NCBI GenBank assembly: GCA_963556695.1
Contig: CAUWAG010000018.1
Location: forward strand, 806,001-870,000
DNA from: Anthostomella pinea
Lineage: Eukaryota > Ascomycota > Sordariomycetes > Xylariales > Xylariaceae
Direction of reading: 5' to 3'
Length of the DNA: 64,000 nucleotides
Positions 54,945 through 64,000 of the stretch are shown one piece after another. The notes beneath the pieces are model-generated. The model saw nothing but the letters and a program-made list of their open reading frames with translations. It had not been told where the DNA came from and did not search any database. A program made the translations under genes and the position numbers. Numbering within the stretch: position 1 is the stretch's first letter; each line of letters opens with the position of its first letter.

Positions 54945-55970
54945 ATGGCCAATGCACCGCCACAGGCCGCAATCGCCTTGCCGCCATCCATCACCTTCGA
55001 CTCGATCCGTCTCGACACCAAACATGAAGCGGCCCTGCAATGCTCACAAGTCCCCAGCTCTGGCGATTCAGGGTACTCAGACGTGCTCGTCGTGTTCCTC
55101 AACGGGCTAGTCGCTCCACAGTCCTTCTGGCTGCCCGTCATGTCACTCATGCTCCGCCACTTGAAACTCAGCCAGCGCGGCGACAGCGCCCCGTCGCACC
55201 CGCAAGTGCTAGCCTACGACCGCTACGGCCAGGGCAAGACCATCGACCGCGATCCCCACGATGAGGGGAAGGAGCCCGGGTACGGCCACGACGTGCTGGA
55301 CGTGGTGCGCGACCTGCACCAGCTCGTCGCTCAGGTCACGCGCAATGGGCCTAAGCCCAAGCGGCTCCTGCTCGTCGCCAACTCCATCGGCTGCGCCATC
55401 GCGCGTCTCTACGCCCAGGAGTACCCCGGAACCGTGGCCGGCATGCTGCTGCTCGATAGTATGATGGCCAACACGGACTTCGTCAGTATCTTCCCCGACC
55501 CCGACAGCGCAGACTTTGACGCCGGCTCGCTGCCGTCGGACGTGACGCCCGAGATGCTGCGCGAGACGCGCGACAAGTTCCGCGCCGTGTTCCACCCCAG
55601 CGTGCGGAACCCCGAGGGCATGGACCGGCGCAACCTGCCAGCCCTGCTGCCGGAGGCGGATCAGCCTGTGTTGTCTGAACGGGGATATGCTGGCAGATCG
55701 CCTCTGGTGACGGTTGTTGGGCACGATCCGGGCTGGTTTGCGCAGGAGAGCTTGAAGAGCCCAATGGCGACACCGTTGGCAATGTCTATGAACTACATGA
55801 ATCCCACGTGGCATCGCTACAATGAGGGCCTGATGAAGATCACGAGTCCCGATCGAGCGGTGGGACCTCTCATTGCCAAGAATTGCGGACACTTCGTGCA
55901 GAGGGATGACCCGGGCCTTGTGGCGGAACTGGCTTGCGACATGCTGGTCAAATTGGCGAAGGAGGTATGA
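54945..55970 (+). CDS. alpha/beta hydrolase
   Basis: One exon, 341 residues, from ATG 54945 (AAAATGGCC, a good fungal context). The catalytic triad can be read as Ser147 in VANSIGCA (nucleophile elbow, with Ala in place of the first Gly), Asp171 in LLLDSM (or a later acid) and His316 in NCGHFVQRDDP. VVFLNGLVAPQSFW holds the likely oxyanion strand. A cap region with LPSDVTPEMLRETRDKF lies between. It has no signal peptide. It resembles fungal hydrolases of unknown substrate. Its position about 480 bp behind the P450 on the same strand suggests, but does not prove, a shared pathway. Confidence 0.85.
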   Translation: MANAPPQAAIALPPSITFDSIRLDTKHEAALQCSQVPSSGDSGYSDVLVVFLNGLVAPQSFWLPVMSLMLRHLKLSQRGDSAPSHPQVLAYDRYGQGKTIDRDPHDEGKEPGYGHDVLDVVRDLHQLVAQVTRNGPKPKRLLLVANSIGCAIARLYAQEYPGTVAGMLLLDSMMANTDFVSIFPDPDSADFDAGSLPSDVTPEMLRETRDKFRAVFHPSVRNPEGMDRRNLPALLPEADQPVLSERGYAGRSPLVTVVGHDPGWFAQESLKSPMATPLAMSMNYMNPTWHRYNEGLMKITSPDRAVGPLIAKNCGHFVQRDDPGLVAELACDMLVKLAKEV

Positions 55971-56417
55971 GTCCACACACGATATCCGCGCTGCGGGAAG
56001 ACGCTTAGTAACGACCACGACGCGGCTCTTGAAGGCCAATATACCCAGATTAAGACAAGCAAGAACCAAACAGCTATCAAGTAACTGCATATAGCGTAAT
56101 ATTCACGCGTAGCGAAAGAGATCCACCACACGACCTGGGTCCCCTAGTAGACCAATTGAAAGTATTGTTCGACAAAGTCTATCCAGGCCTCTAGCGACGT
56201 CGATAATCGGTTCAAATAAAGACTCCCATCGGATCCATTGTTCGCCAGCCTAGTCTCGGAGCTCAATGCTTGAGTGAATGCCAAGTAATGCCGGACTTCA
56301 TCAGGGTTTCTCCCCCATGCTGGAATAGCGTCCATACCGATATGTTCTTCTAATATGAATAGTTAGTAAAACAATACATCGCCGAAGACTGGAGAAAGTC
56401 ACCTGCTAACCCACCGA
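55971..56417. other. 3' flank of the hydrolase gene
   Basis: No supported gene; the minus-strand frames over the hydrolase end are shadows. Confidence 0.5.
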
Positions 56418-56510
56418 GGCCGTATGGCGCAATGGTCAAATGCGCCTGGTTGTGTTCTCGTTTGTGCGGTGGGCGACGAGAACAAGTGGGTTTGAATCCT
56501 GCTATGGCCT
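56418..56510 (+). other. tRNA-like sequence, probably a decayed or interrupted tRNA
   Basis: Ends GGCCGTA and TATGGCC form a 7-bp acceptor stem. GCGC-AATGGTCAAAT-GCGC forms a D arm and GTGGG-TTTGAAT-CCTGC a T arm. The middle is about 39 nt with a strong GTTCTCG/CGAGAAC hairpin and does not fold into a normal anticodon arm. The outer parts resemble tRNA-Arg. It may be a tRNA pseudogene, or one with an unusual insertion or intron. Confidence 0.4.
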
Positions 56511-56789
56511 CCTTCTGACCCGGCTTGTGCGAGTCGACAACCAGCACACGACAGTGGAGAGGCCCCATTATCGCAGAGCCCGGTAGCCAAGCAGCTTGTC
56601 TCTATAACACCCACTCCTGCGAGGTTTTTCCCCTTGTGGTTTCCCTCGCCAGTAGATAACAAACACCTATTTTACCCACCAATGCGACATATATCGAACG
56701 GCTACTGGAACAATGTGTACACCAGAGGACTGAGGTTCACTGGGTCATTTTGTCACTGGACAGGAGGTTTTTCTGACAGAATCGTGCTT

Positions 56790-56975
56790 GGGTATTGACT
56801 AAAACCATCTGGACACTCCAAATTGGTACCGCTACAACGAGGATAGGCTCGTGCGCGGATCTGAATGTATCTAGACTGACACCTCTACAACCTTGCGATG
56901 CAATGGCTCTGGGAGGCGTGGTTTGCCCTGTTGAGGGACTGTACCCACGATAAATACAATCAATCAATCAATCAT
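56790..56975 (+). mobile_element. 5'-truncated LINE 3' end with (AATC)n tail
   Basis: It is homologous to 10530-10690, including GGTACCGC, CGATGCAATGG and CTCTGGGAGGCGTGGT, and ends in TAAATACAATCAATCAATC. Only the 3' UTR is present. The left end is approximate and no clear target duplication was found. Confidence 0.7.
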
Positions 56976-57020
56976 TTCGGTATAGGATATTGGGAGACTC
57001 ATCACTGACGTTTCTCTTAG

Positions 57021-57779
57021 GGCCGAGCTGTGTCCAAGACAGGCAGTCAAGCAAGAGAACTATCAGCGCGAGCGGTAGATTGGAGCGACAAGCCGAAAAT
57101 CAAAGTAAGCACCATCACGAAACAGACCCAGCTCCGGGGCCCAGACCCCGAGGACTCCGACGATGACTACGACTCTAACGACGTGGACACGAAGAAAGCC
57201 GAGGTGTACCAGGCGCAAATCAACGGCAGGTCAGTAAATTTCAGAGTCTTTCATTACCCCTTACGGTTATGTCTTGAGAGCCAATTCCCTCTTATAGGCT
57301 GTCTCGGAAGCCCTCGCTCCCAAGACGCGCATCTCGGCTTCTTGCTTCTCCTTAAAGTGTCCGAAAGGAGCAATTGCTGACTCTAGTTCTCTAATAGAGG
57401 CCCGTTACTGCTGAAGGTGTTCCGCCAGGAGCATTTCCTGGAGAACGAGGTCGATATCTACAAGGTGATCGATGGCGAGGGAATCGCCCCCAGGTTCGCC
57501 GCGCTCGTGACCGACGACCGCGGCAAGGTGGTCGGCTTCTTGACCGAGTTCATCCAGGGCGCGCACGAGGCCGATAGGAGGTCGGACAAGCGCAAGTGTC
57601 GGGCTAAGCTGAAAAAATTGCATGACGCGCAGGTCTCCCTGGGGAAGGACTTCAAGACGGACAATTTCCTGGTCAGGGGCGACAACGTGTGGATTGTCGA
57701 CTTTGAGGCGTCGGTGTACACATCTGACGATGACGAGTTTAAGGAGGATGATGACAGGTTTAAGACTACGTTTGGATAA
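57021..57779 (+). CDS. kinase-fold (APH/protein-kinase-like) gene, 5' end missing
   Basis: Two visible exons, 57021-57229 and 57398-57779, join across a 168-bp intron (donor GTCAGT, acceptor TAG). The first begins after an acceptor-like TTTCTCTTAG and has no ATG, so an upstream exon is missing or unrecognised. Exon 1 is charged (DPEDSDDDYDSND). Exon 2 carries LLLKVFRQEHFLENEVDIYKVI (Lys and Glu of a kinase N-lobe), GFLTEFIQG (hinge) and, at the catalytic loop, LGKDFKTDNFLV, followed by WIVDFEAS in place of DFG. These fit the fungal phosphotransferase/kinase-like fold; whether it is active is unclear. The LINE tail ends only about 45 bp before the first visible exon, so insertion may have damaged the gene. 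Confidence 0.55.
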
Positions 57780-58508
57780 TTAAGAGTCAAGAGCTCCCCA
57801 GACACCTGCGCCCCTCAGGTCATATCCCCAGCCAACGAGATTTAGAATTTGGAACACGCGGGGACAGGCACACCTGAGTTCAGGGTTGCCAGACCAGCCC
57901 CATTCGGCCATTTGGCCATATATAGATAGCCTGCTCCCACTACCACCAACTTCCCTTAGAATACACACATATACACACGCGCGCGTAATACACTCCTTTT
58001 CGAGCTCTAAACAGACCATATGTGCCCTGATCACTAATATCTCCCTTATTGTGACGTGTGAATTCATTCACAACGGGCTGAATCCTCACACGGCTATTGA
58101 GCAGGTGATGGCTGCCCGGTCACACTGCTCCAGTTCCCTATATAGGTACCGTGTGTTGAACCAAACATCGACCACCTACAACAGCGCTTGTAGAGGTCCG
58201 AGCCATCGTCAGTGTACCAGTGTTCACCAGTGCCCATTCCATCGTACAGCTCGCAAACCTGAGCCAACGCGACAGCATGATGAGAACACAATGAGCAGCT
58301 CACGGACAGTAATCATATCATAATATCCCCTGTGTGGTGAAAACACAGCCTTAAGCTAGGTAGGTATACAGCTGATATGCCATACGAAGCACAGTACGCT
58401 CCAGATTCATCATGACCCATGGCCAGCGCCGCCGACGCCATAGATATGCCGAGCGAAAACAAATACGGGTATCAATAGCTACTACTCGACCATGCGCCAT
58501 CAACAACT
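57780..58508. other. 3' spacer before the 58509-61961 gene
   Basis: No supported gene on either strand. Confidence 0.5.
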
Positions 58509-61500
58509 TCAGCCCAAGATGCCCATCCCATGTAAAGTGTCCATCTCATTAGCCGAGCGTCTCCGGCGGTCCTCGTCCTCCTTGGCTTCCTCTCGAGCCT
58601 TGTCCATCTCGACATCGACATCCCACGCATCGAGAAACGAATCCAGGTTCCCCATCACGTCGGCGACATCGTCTACCACTTCGCTGTGATCCTGCCAAGG
58701 TGACTGAGGCGCATCACTCGTCACCTCCGCCATAGGTGCAGCAACGTCCACCAGAGGTGCAGCGACTTCCGCCTTGGACTCTGACCGGATATCCTGCCGT
58801 GCATCCGCTGCTCGGAAGGCCTCAGCCATGGCATCAATGGCAGGACTAACAGCCCTCTGCTGCGAAGAGCTTGGGAGCAGACGTGGTTGCAGACGGAACC
58901 GTGGCATATCTTCTCCGATGGCACGGCGGTCGACTGCGTTAAAGTGATTCCTGAATTTCCCATCTACATCTTCATCGATTGTCCGTACACTCGTTGGCGG
59001 TGGAGGAGAAGCAGCTCTAGTGACTCTGGATGGTGGAAGTGCAACGGCATCATCTTCCTCGTCGGGTAGAGGTGCGAATGAGACACGTCGGTTCGACCGT
59101 GTATTGCTCCATGGGTTGGAGGGCGTGGCACCAGTTAGGATGCCCCGACGTTGACCAGTGGACGAGAACCGGTAGGTTGGCCGTTGCTGTCGTCGCGGAG
59201 ATGATGGAGTGTTGAATTTGGCGAAGGATTTGATCGAAATCTCGGGATCAGGAGTAGACTGTCGGGATCCATGTTCCATGGGCGTAGAAGGTGAGATGTC
59301 CATCATCCCCAAAGCTCTTTGTTGAGGGCCCAGAGCTGTCGGAACGCGTTGAAGTTGTAGACGTTGGGGAGTTATCTTGTAGCCTGGTAGACTAGGCAAG
59401 AGTGAATCCCGGGAGAAGAGACTGTGCTCGTTTGATTCGTTCCAGGGACTCTGCGCGTCAGACCCAGGTGAGGCAAACTCTAGCGTTGCCGTAGCAGTCT
59501 CAGCCACGACAACCGTACCCTGCTGTTGTATAGCCACCGTCACTGGAGCTACTGTTCCTTCAGCCCACGGACTTTGTTGCGATGGCCGAATATTTGGAGA
59601 GCCAGGGCTCCCCACCGGAGAGCTTAACACGTTGATATGTGTTGGGCTACGCAAGCTTGAGCCTCGGTCTTCCTCTTTTGGATCCGGCTTGACGTCGTCA
59701 ATCTCTAAATAGGTATCCGCAAGGACAAACGAGCCCCAAGGGCTCTTCCGCCCTACGGCTTGCATAGGCTCTGATGGACTAGGTTGAATCTGTTCTCCCT
59801 CGCCATCTCCTTCGAAGACTTCCTTAACTCCAATGACTGGTATACTCTTCTTGGCCTCGCTAGTACCTGCCGAGACTAGCGACGACATGTTGACAGGCTG
59901 GGCATCACTCGACTTTGACTGCGACCGAGGCACGACGGCCGGGTCAACCATGCAGTTGGCTTCGCCCTTTGATGCCTCAGTAGGGTTCATGTTCTCTATC
60001 ATGTCGAGCGCATCAGCTGCTATCCTAGCGTGCGACTTGGCACCATTCGGGCTCTTGATTGCATAAAGGACCATTGGGGGGTTATGTGTCCCATCTCCTC
60101 CAGGTTGGTCGACGTCCATTGGGTCCCCTATCAAGGTCGATCCCTCGTCGAATACTAAGTCCGAACCTGCTGAGAAAGTCTGTCCATGGCCCACCTTGAC
60201 TTCATGTACAGTCTGGGGTACTGAAGAGTTTGGTCCATGGCCCATCTTGACTTCCTGTATGGTCTGTGGTACTGGATCGGAACCTGCTGAGAAAGTCGAT
60301 CTCCCCATCTTGACTTCATGTACGGTTTGTGGTACTGGAACGTGATGTTCGGCCTCGCTCACATTGGGTGGTGACGTATTTCCGCTTGCAGTTTCTATAG
60401 TGTTGACGGACAAGGCGGAAGCAGTGGCTTCATCCGCCTGTACTGGATTAGTGGGTTTGATCGACTCCATTTGATCGTCAGAAGACTTCATATTTGCGAG
60501 ACCTGATTGAGCAATATCGGCGTTACCGATAGACTTGGAGTTCTCTGATTTGCCAGAAAGCATCCCGTTAACGGAGATGTGTGTCTCGGAAGCATCTTCT
60601 ACCCTTTCTATGAGTGTTCGCTCTTCCGAGTCTGGTGCTGAAGGAACGTGGACCGCATTAGTGTGCGGTGTCGCCTCAGGTATTCCTGTCTGAGAAGGGC
60701 TCGAATTTTCAGCAGCCGGTGGAGGAGTGCTTTGCTTTGGTAGCCGAGCTCGGTACTGGAAACTTTGGTCTGCACAACTTTCAAAATTGGTATCACCCTC
60801 CTCCTCTTGATATTGTTCAGCTTGCCGGTCCATTGGTTGCTGTTCGAGTACATTCTCTACAACAGTTTGTTCATCGGCATTTCGTGCGTATCCTTGTTTC
60901 TTCGGCACAGTCGAGTCATCCACAGTCGACCACCCAGGGGTCTCCTCGAACACAGTGTGAAGAGATGGATCTGCTGTTGCGCTGGTAGTCGAGCTGGGCG
61001 CACCTGAGACGGCATTCTCGTTGACTTGAGGCACGTCGATTTCGTTGTTATCGTCATCTGACACTGTGGTGTCGCCTCTCGCCGACGCCTCTAGTACTCT
61101 GCGCACAGGTTCCTTACGCCCATGGTCAGCACTAGACGACGGTGTGGTCATTTCGAAACTGCGGCTTGCCGCCTTCTTGGCGAGTATGGACGCTTTCTCC
61201 TTATTATGCGTGCTCTTGCCAACTGCGGACACACTCCCCGAAGATGGTTGCATCGCTGGCAACGGCGTGGGAGTCGAAGCTGCTCCTGTACTCTGAGAGT
61301 TGTTTGGCCTACTGCGCTTCGAAGCCTTCTTCTTCAACCAATCATCTCCAGCAGGACGCTTTCTGCTCAGTCCACCCTCTTGTTCAACGAGGTCTTGGTC
61401 TGGAACCCAGAACTCGTCCCTTCCCAATGTGCCTGCTGGCAAACTGTCTGCCCAGGCCTCTATTTGTACCCTCTTCTCCGCATCTAGGATATTGCTGTCG

Positions 61501-61961
61501 AGTTCAAGTTCGCGATGGCTTTGAGGACTGGGCAAGTGACATAACATGGAGTTATCATGCCCCGGCGTAGTGCCATCCTCCACTTCGGGAACACTGGCGA
61601 TTTCTTTGTAGAGGGCCGGTTCAATTGCGGGGAGATGTTTCGATTGAGGCCGAGCGGCAATAGGAGGTACGGCAATCGAGGAAAGCTTCGGAAGCCAAGG
61701 GTTCTGCCAGCCCGAAGTCTGGTCAAAGGGACCTCGTAGAGATGCGGACATGATTCGCAGCGGCATGCCGCGTAAATAACGAAGTCCCTGCTCTTCGTAC
61801 CTCGTTCTTTTGGCAAGCTTCGCAGCATCGTCGAGTTCATCGTCTGACCCGGCGCAGATAAGGTCGCGGGGATTCGGAGGCGACGGGGCAGCGCAGTAAA
61901 TTGGCTCATCGCCCAGGCGAACGTGCCTCCAGGCGTCGACGTCCATGTGGTGTCCCTCCAT
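58509..61961 (-). CDS. large disordered nuclear-type protein of unknown function (protamine P1-like annotation in other fungi)
   Basis: A single open exon of 1150 residues starts at the ATG at 61961. The N-terminal about 110 residues are the best conserved-looking part: YEEQGLRYLRGMPLRIMSASLRGPF then SGWQNPWLP, a style I recall from fungal proteins labelled protamine P1. The rest is low in hydrophobic residues, rich in Ser/Thr/Pro/Glu, with basic clusters (SRKRPAGDDWLKKKASKRSR) that would act as nuclear signals. A tandem internal repeat VPQT(V/I)xEVKMG occurs three times (about 60185-60345). The C-terminus holds ATPSNPWSNTRSNRRVSF and an acidic-basic helical end (EEAKEDEDRRRR). There is no enzymatic motif. 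It is divergent from the 62891 gene. Confidence 0.8.
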   Translation of the reverse strand: MEGHHMDVDAWRHVRLGDEPIYCAAPSPPNPRDLICAGSDDELDDAAKLAKRTRYEEQGLRYLRGMPLRIMSASLRGPFDQTSGWQNPWLPKLSSIAVPPIAARPQSKHLPAIEPALYKEIASVPEVEDGTTPGHDNSMLCHLPSPQSHRELELDSNILDAEKRVQIEAWADSLPAGTLGRDEFWVPDQDLVEQEGGLSRKRPAGDDWLKKKASKRSRPNNSQSTGAASTPTPLPAMQPSSGSVSAVGKSTHNKEKASILAKKAASRSFEMTTPSSSADHGRKEPVRRVLEASARGDTTVSDDDNNEIDVPQVNENAVSGAPSSTTSATADPSLHTVFEETPGWSTVDDSTVPKKQGYARNADEQTVVENVLEQQPMDRQAEQYQEEEGDTNFESCADQSFQYRARLPKQSTPPPAAENSSPSQTGIPEATPHTNAVHVPSAPDSEERTLIERVEDASETHISVNGMLSGKSENSKSIGNADIAQSGLANMKSSDDQMESIKPTNPVQADEATASALSVNTIETASGNTSPPNVSEAEHHVPVPQTVHEVKMGRSTFSAGSDPVPQTIQEVKMGHGPNSSVPQTVHEVKVGHGQTFSAGSDLVFDEGSTLIGDPMDVDQPGGDGTHNPPMVLYAIKSPNGAKSHARIAADALDMIENMNPTEASKGEANCMVDPAVVPRSQSKSSDAQPVNMSSLVSAGTSEAKKSIPVIGVKEVFEGDGEGEQIQPSPSEPMQAVGRKSPWGSFVLADTYLEIDDVKPDPKEEDRGSSLRSPTHINVLSSPVGSPGSPNIRPSQQSPWAEGTVAPVTVAIQQQGTVVVAETATATLEFASPGSDAQSPWNESNEHSLFSRDSLLPSLPGYKITPQRLQLQRVPTALGPQQRALGMMDISPSTPMEHGSRQSTPDPEISIKSFAKFNTPSSPRRQQRPTYRFSSTGQRRGILTGATPSNPWSNTRSNRRVSFAPLPDEEDDAVALPPSRVTRAASPPPPTSVRTIDEDVDGKFRNHFNAVDRRAIGEDMPRFRLQPRLLPSSSQQRAVSPAIDAMAEAFRAADARQDIRSESKAEVAAPLVDVAAPMAEVTSDAPQSPWQDHSEVVDDVADVMGNLDSFLDAWDVDVEMDKAREEAKEDEDRRRRSANEMDTLHGMGILG

Positions 61962-62890
61962 ATTTCGTTCGAACTCAGCGGCGACACTCCCTTGATTTCA
62001 TGGTACTGCCGGTATCGCGATTTAAAGAGCATGAACAGTGACTGGACACGATTGCCAATAGCTTCAAGAAAAGGGTGGACCTGAGAAGGGCTGGACGGCG
62101 GAAAGATCAAGAGGCCTTCGCCGTATCACCGTGCGGTGATTCCGAGATGTGGTTCATATTACCGCTAAAGTGGCACTGGCCGCTGGTTGCTGGGCCGGAA
62201 AGTCACTGCTCCACTGTGGCTTCCCAATGCACCCGCTCGCAGACGACGCGGGAAAGACGCGCCTGACCGCGTTAATTGAAAAGATGTGTGTGGCTGTTTT
62301 GTGTGGCTTACCAGGCTGGCCGCACTGGCCCCACTGGCCCCACTCGGTCCATGTTGGTGGTGTGTGGCTTATTAGTGGGGGAGGTGGGGGCAGAGGGAAA
62401 AACAATGGGCGAAGGGGCGGTTGCCAGAGAAACCGGCAGATCGCCCCTAGATGTTTTTACTAGAGGGGGCCGACTTGCACTCGCGCGTCTTTCCCGTGGC
62501 TTTGGTACGCTCGACAGAGCGAGCCGCATTGCTGCACCACCACCTAAAAAGGTATTGTATCTTTCCCACCAATTGATAGACGACAACCATCTCGGCGACG
62601 ACCTCCCCTTCCACCAGTTCACTCGACACTGTCCATTTTTATACATGCAATCCTGTCGCCGTCCAAGCCCAGTCGCAGCACACGCACGCCGAATGTTGAT
62701 ACCCGCGATCGCTGTAAACATCGCGACGCGGTCGACAACCCCACGAGCCGCCCGAGCCACTATCGCGAATACCGCCACCAGCACCACAACCACACATTGA
62801 TCATTGCGCACACCACTGAATGGCCGCCAACTAACCAGTCTCGACTTCTGCCTTTCAGTGATATCAATAGATTAGCCGCATCCATCCATC
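61962..62890. promoter_or_regulatory. divergent promoter between the 58509-61961 and 62891 genes
   Basis: A 929-bp spacer between two outward-facing genes. It holds a small tandem of CACTGGCCC (about 62320-62343) but no convincing gene. Confidence 0.5.
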
Positions 62891-64000
62891 ATGTCACACG
62901 CCTGGCTCGATTCGCTGTCTGAGGACTGGGTATCTCAACCAAGATCCGACACTTCTCAAGGCCAACTGCCTAGCTTCTCAAGTCCACCAGCCCATGCTCG
63001 TTCGAAAAGCGTGCGCGAGACTGCCAGCCGCATACCACGATTACATACCGGCAATGCGGGCACAAGGAGACCGCAGCCGCCACCACGCGACGGCAGTATC
63101 AGTGCTCTGAGCGAGCGGAGTCCCAATGACATCAACATCAAGGGGTCGCAAAGTGCTCTCTCGAAGCTGTCACAAGAGATGAAGCTTTCCCAACGAGGTC
63201 GACATTTGAGTAGATCCGTGTCGGCTTCCACAGCTGGTTCCGTCGTCCACAACACTGTCCAACACAAATCGCAAAGCGCCTCGCCTTCGAAAGGCAAGGA
63301 ACAAGCCCCGGAATGGAAAAGACGATTGTTATATGGGGAGCTTGACTATGGCGATTCGAAAGATCTGTTCAGCTCGGCGGGAACCGGTCTGGCGAACATG
63401 TTTAAGCCACCTGTGGAACACACGTCTCCGGAGGAAGAGTCGAATGAGGACGAGGCCTATACAGTGAACGAGACGACTTTACCATCGAGTCCACCCCCGT
63501 ACTTGAGGTTCCGGCGAGACCAATTACACGATGACGAGACCCAGGACCTGTCCGTCAACGACTCGTCTATACAACACGCCCCACCCCTTCCCAAGCAGAT
63601 GGCATTTCGAAGGACCGAAGATGACACCAAAGACATGAGTGTTGGACCAGAGTCGACTTTGGAAGGAAGCCGTGATGAGCAAGCCACGGGAACGAACGCA
63701 GCCAGCGAGACCTCCATCACTTCGCTTAATGTAATGCAGCGTCTCGACGCGTCACGGAAGATTAGTGGCCAAAGCGACGTGAGGAACGAGGACCTCAGCC
63801 CCATATTGATATCGCGTCACAATACTGGAGATGGTAAGATCAGTTACGCACCAATTGATCTGCCTGCTCAACAACTGCGGAAACAACTCGAGAAACTGCG
63901 AATGAGCCAGATGATATTAGAGTCTGAGCTGAACAGCGACCCGGACCGCGATACTGGTGCCGTGGGTGATGGAACCCAGACTTTCGAAAACACGGATGAC
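62891..64000 (+). CDS. probable SIN/MEN scaffold protein (Cdc11/Nud1-like), N-terminal part
   Basis: From the ATG at 62891 (CATCATGTCAC) one frame stays open for 370 codons to the window edge, so the gene is partial at its 3' end. The start MSHAWLDSLSEDWVSQP resembles the N-terminal motif of fungal Cdc11/Nud1 proteins, which anchor the septation/mitotic-exit network at spindle poles. Further conserved-looking blocks are PEWKRRLLYGELDYGDSKDL and LRKQLEKLRMSQMILESEL (coiled-coil-like, near the edge). The rest is Ser/Thr-rich and disordered with many SP/TP sites, suited to cell-cycle kinase control. The leucine-rich repeats expected later in this family are outside the window, so the assignment is tentative. 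Confidence 0.6.
   Translation, partial: MSHAWLDSLSEDWVSQPRSDTSQGQLPSFSSPPAHARSKSVRETASRIPRLHTGNAGTRRPQPPPRDGSISALSERSPNDINIKGSQSALSKLSQEMKLSQRGRHLSRSVSASTAGSVVHNTVQHKSQSASPSKGKEQAPEWKRRLLYGELDYGDSKDLFSSAGTGLANMFKPPVEHTSPEEESNEDEAYTVNETTLPSSPPPYLRFRRDQLHDDETQDLSVNDSSIQHAPPLPKQMAFRRTEDDTKDMSVGPESTLEGSRDEQATGTNAASETSITSLNVMQRLDASRKISGQSDVRNEDLSPILISRHNTGDGKISYAPIDLPAQQLRKQLEKLRMSQMILESELNSDPDRDTGAVGDGTQTFENTDD

Noticed and set aside
55209..56090. A 293-codon frame on the minus strand
   Set aside because: It is the antisense shadow of the GC-rich alpha/beta hydrolase gene, which has catalytic motifs.

Overview
The window looks like a chromosome segment from a filamentous ascomycete (Pezizomycotina, probably Sordariomycetes). 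Support: genes with several short GT-AG introns (about 55-185 bp) and CTAAC/CTGAC-like branch points, a class II hydrophobin, a GPI-anchored secreted protein, Ty3/gypsy and Tad-like LINE retroelements, an AT-rich block suggestive of repeat-induced point mutation, and normal eukaryotic housekeeping genes (40S ribosomal protein S23, COQ2, JmjC protein, tRNA-Leu). The species cannot be named from the sequence.

Two compartments are visible. The left part (about 1-30,300) is repeat-rich and gene-poor. It holds a structurally complete but coding-dead Ty3/gypsy element (1702-7627, 243-bp LTRs, GGCC target duplication), a decayed LINE end (about 9336-10690), a gene broken by one stop (10745-11272), and an AT-rich block (about 11430-13320) with a solo-LTR-like island and a perfect (ATT)90 array. 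It also holds a relic of an NRPS-like reductase domain (14640-15110), one intact secreted-protein gene (16412-17516), palindromic tandem repeats, a small duplicated gene whose second copy is split by a 5'-truncated LINE with a 13-bp target duplication (20514-21879), a lineage-specific multi-exon gene candidate (22601-24090), an intact VOC/PhnB-like gene (24629-25569), and further relics.

The right part (about 30,300-64,000) is gene-dense and mostly intact: a JmjC/4CXXC zinc-finger/AT-hook chromatin protein, COQ2, RPS23, an uncharacterised coiled-coil protein, an intron-bearing tRNA-Leu(CAG), a foldback element, an eight-exon MFS transporter, a class II hydrophobin, an epoxide hydrolase, a DUF4419-like protein, a seven-exon cytochrome P450 next to an alpha/beta hydrolase, a 5'-incomplete kinase-fold gene beside a LINE 3' end, a 1150-residue disordered nuclear-type protein, and the N-terminal part of a probable SIN/MEN scaffold protein running off the right edge.

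Functional links are modest. JmjC/COQ2, RPS23/38063 and 58509/62891 are divergent pairs with shared promoter regions. COQ2 and RPS23 converge. The epoxide hydrolase, MFS transporter, P450 and alpha/beta hydrolase lie within about 15 kb and could be a loose accessory-metabolism neighbourhood, but no backbone synthase is present. All exon boundaries below were read by eye from splice sites and reading-frame continuity.
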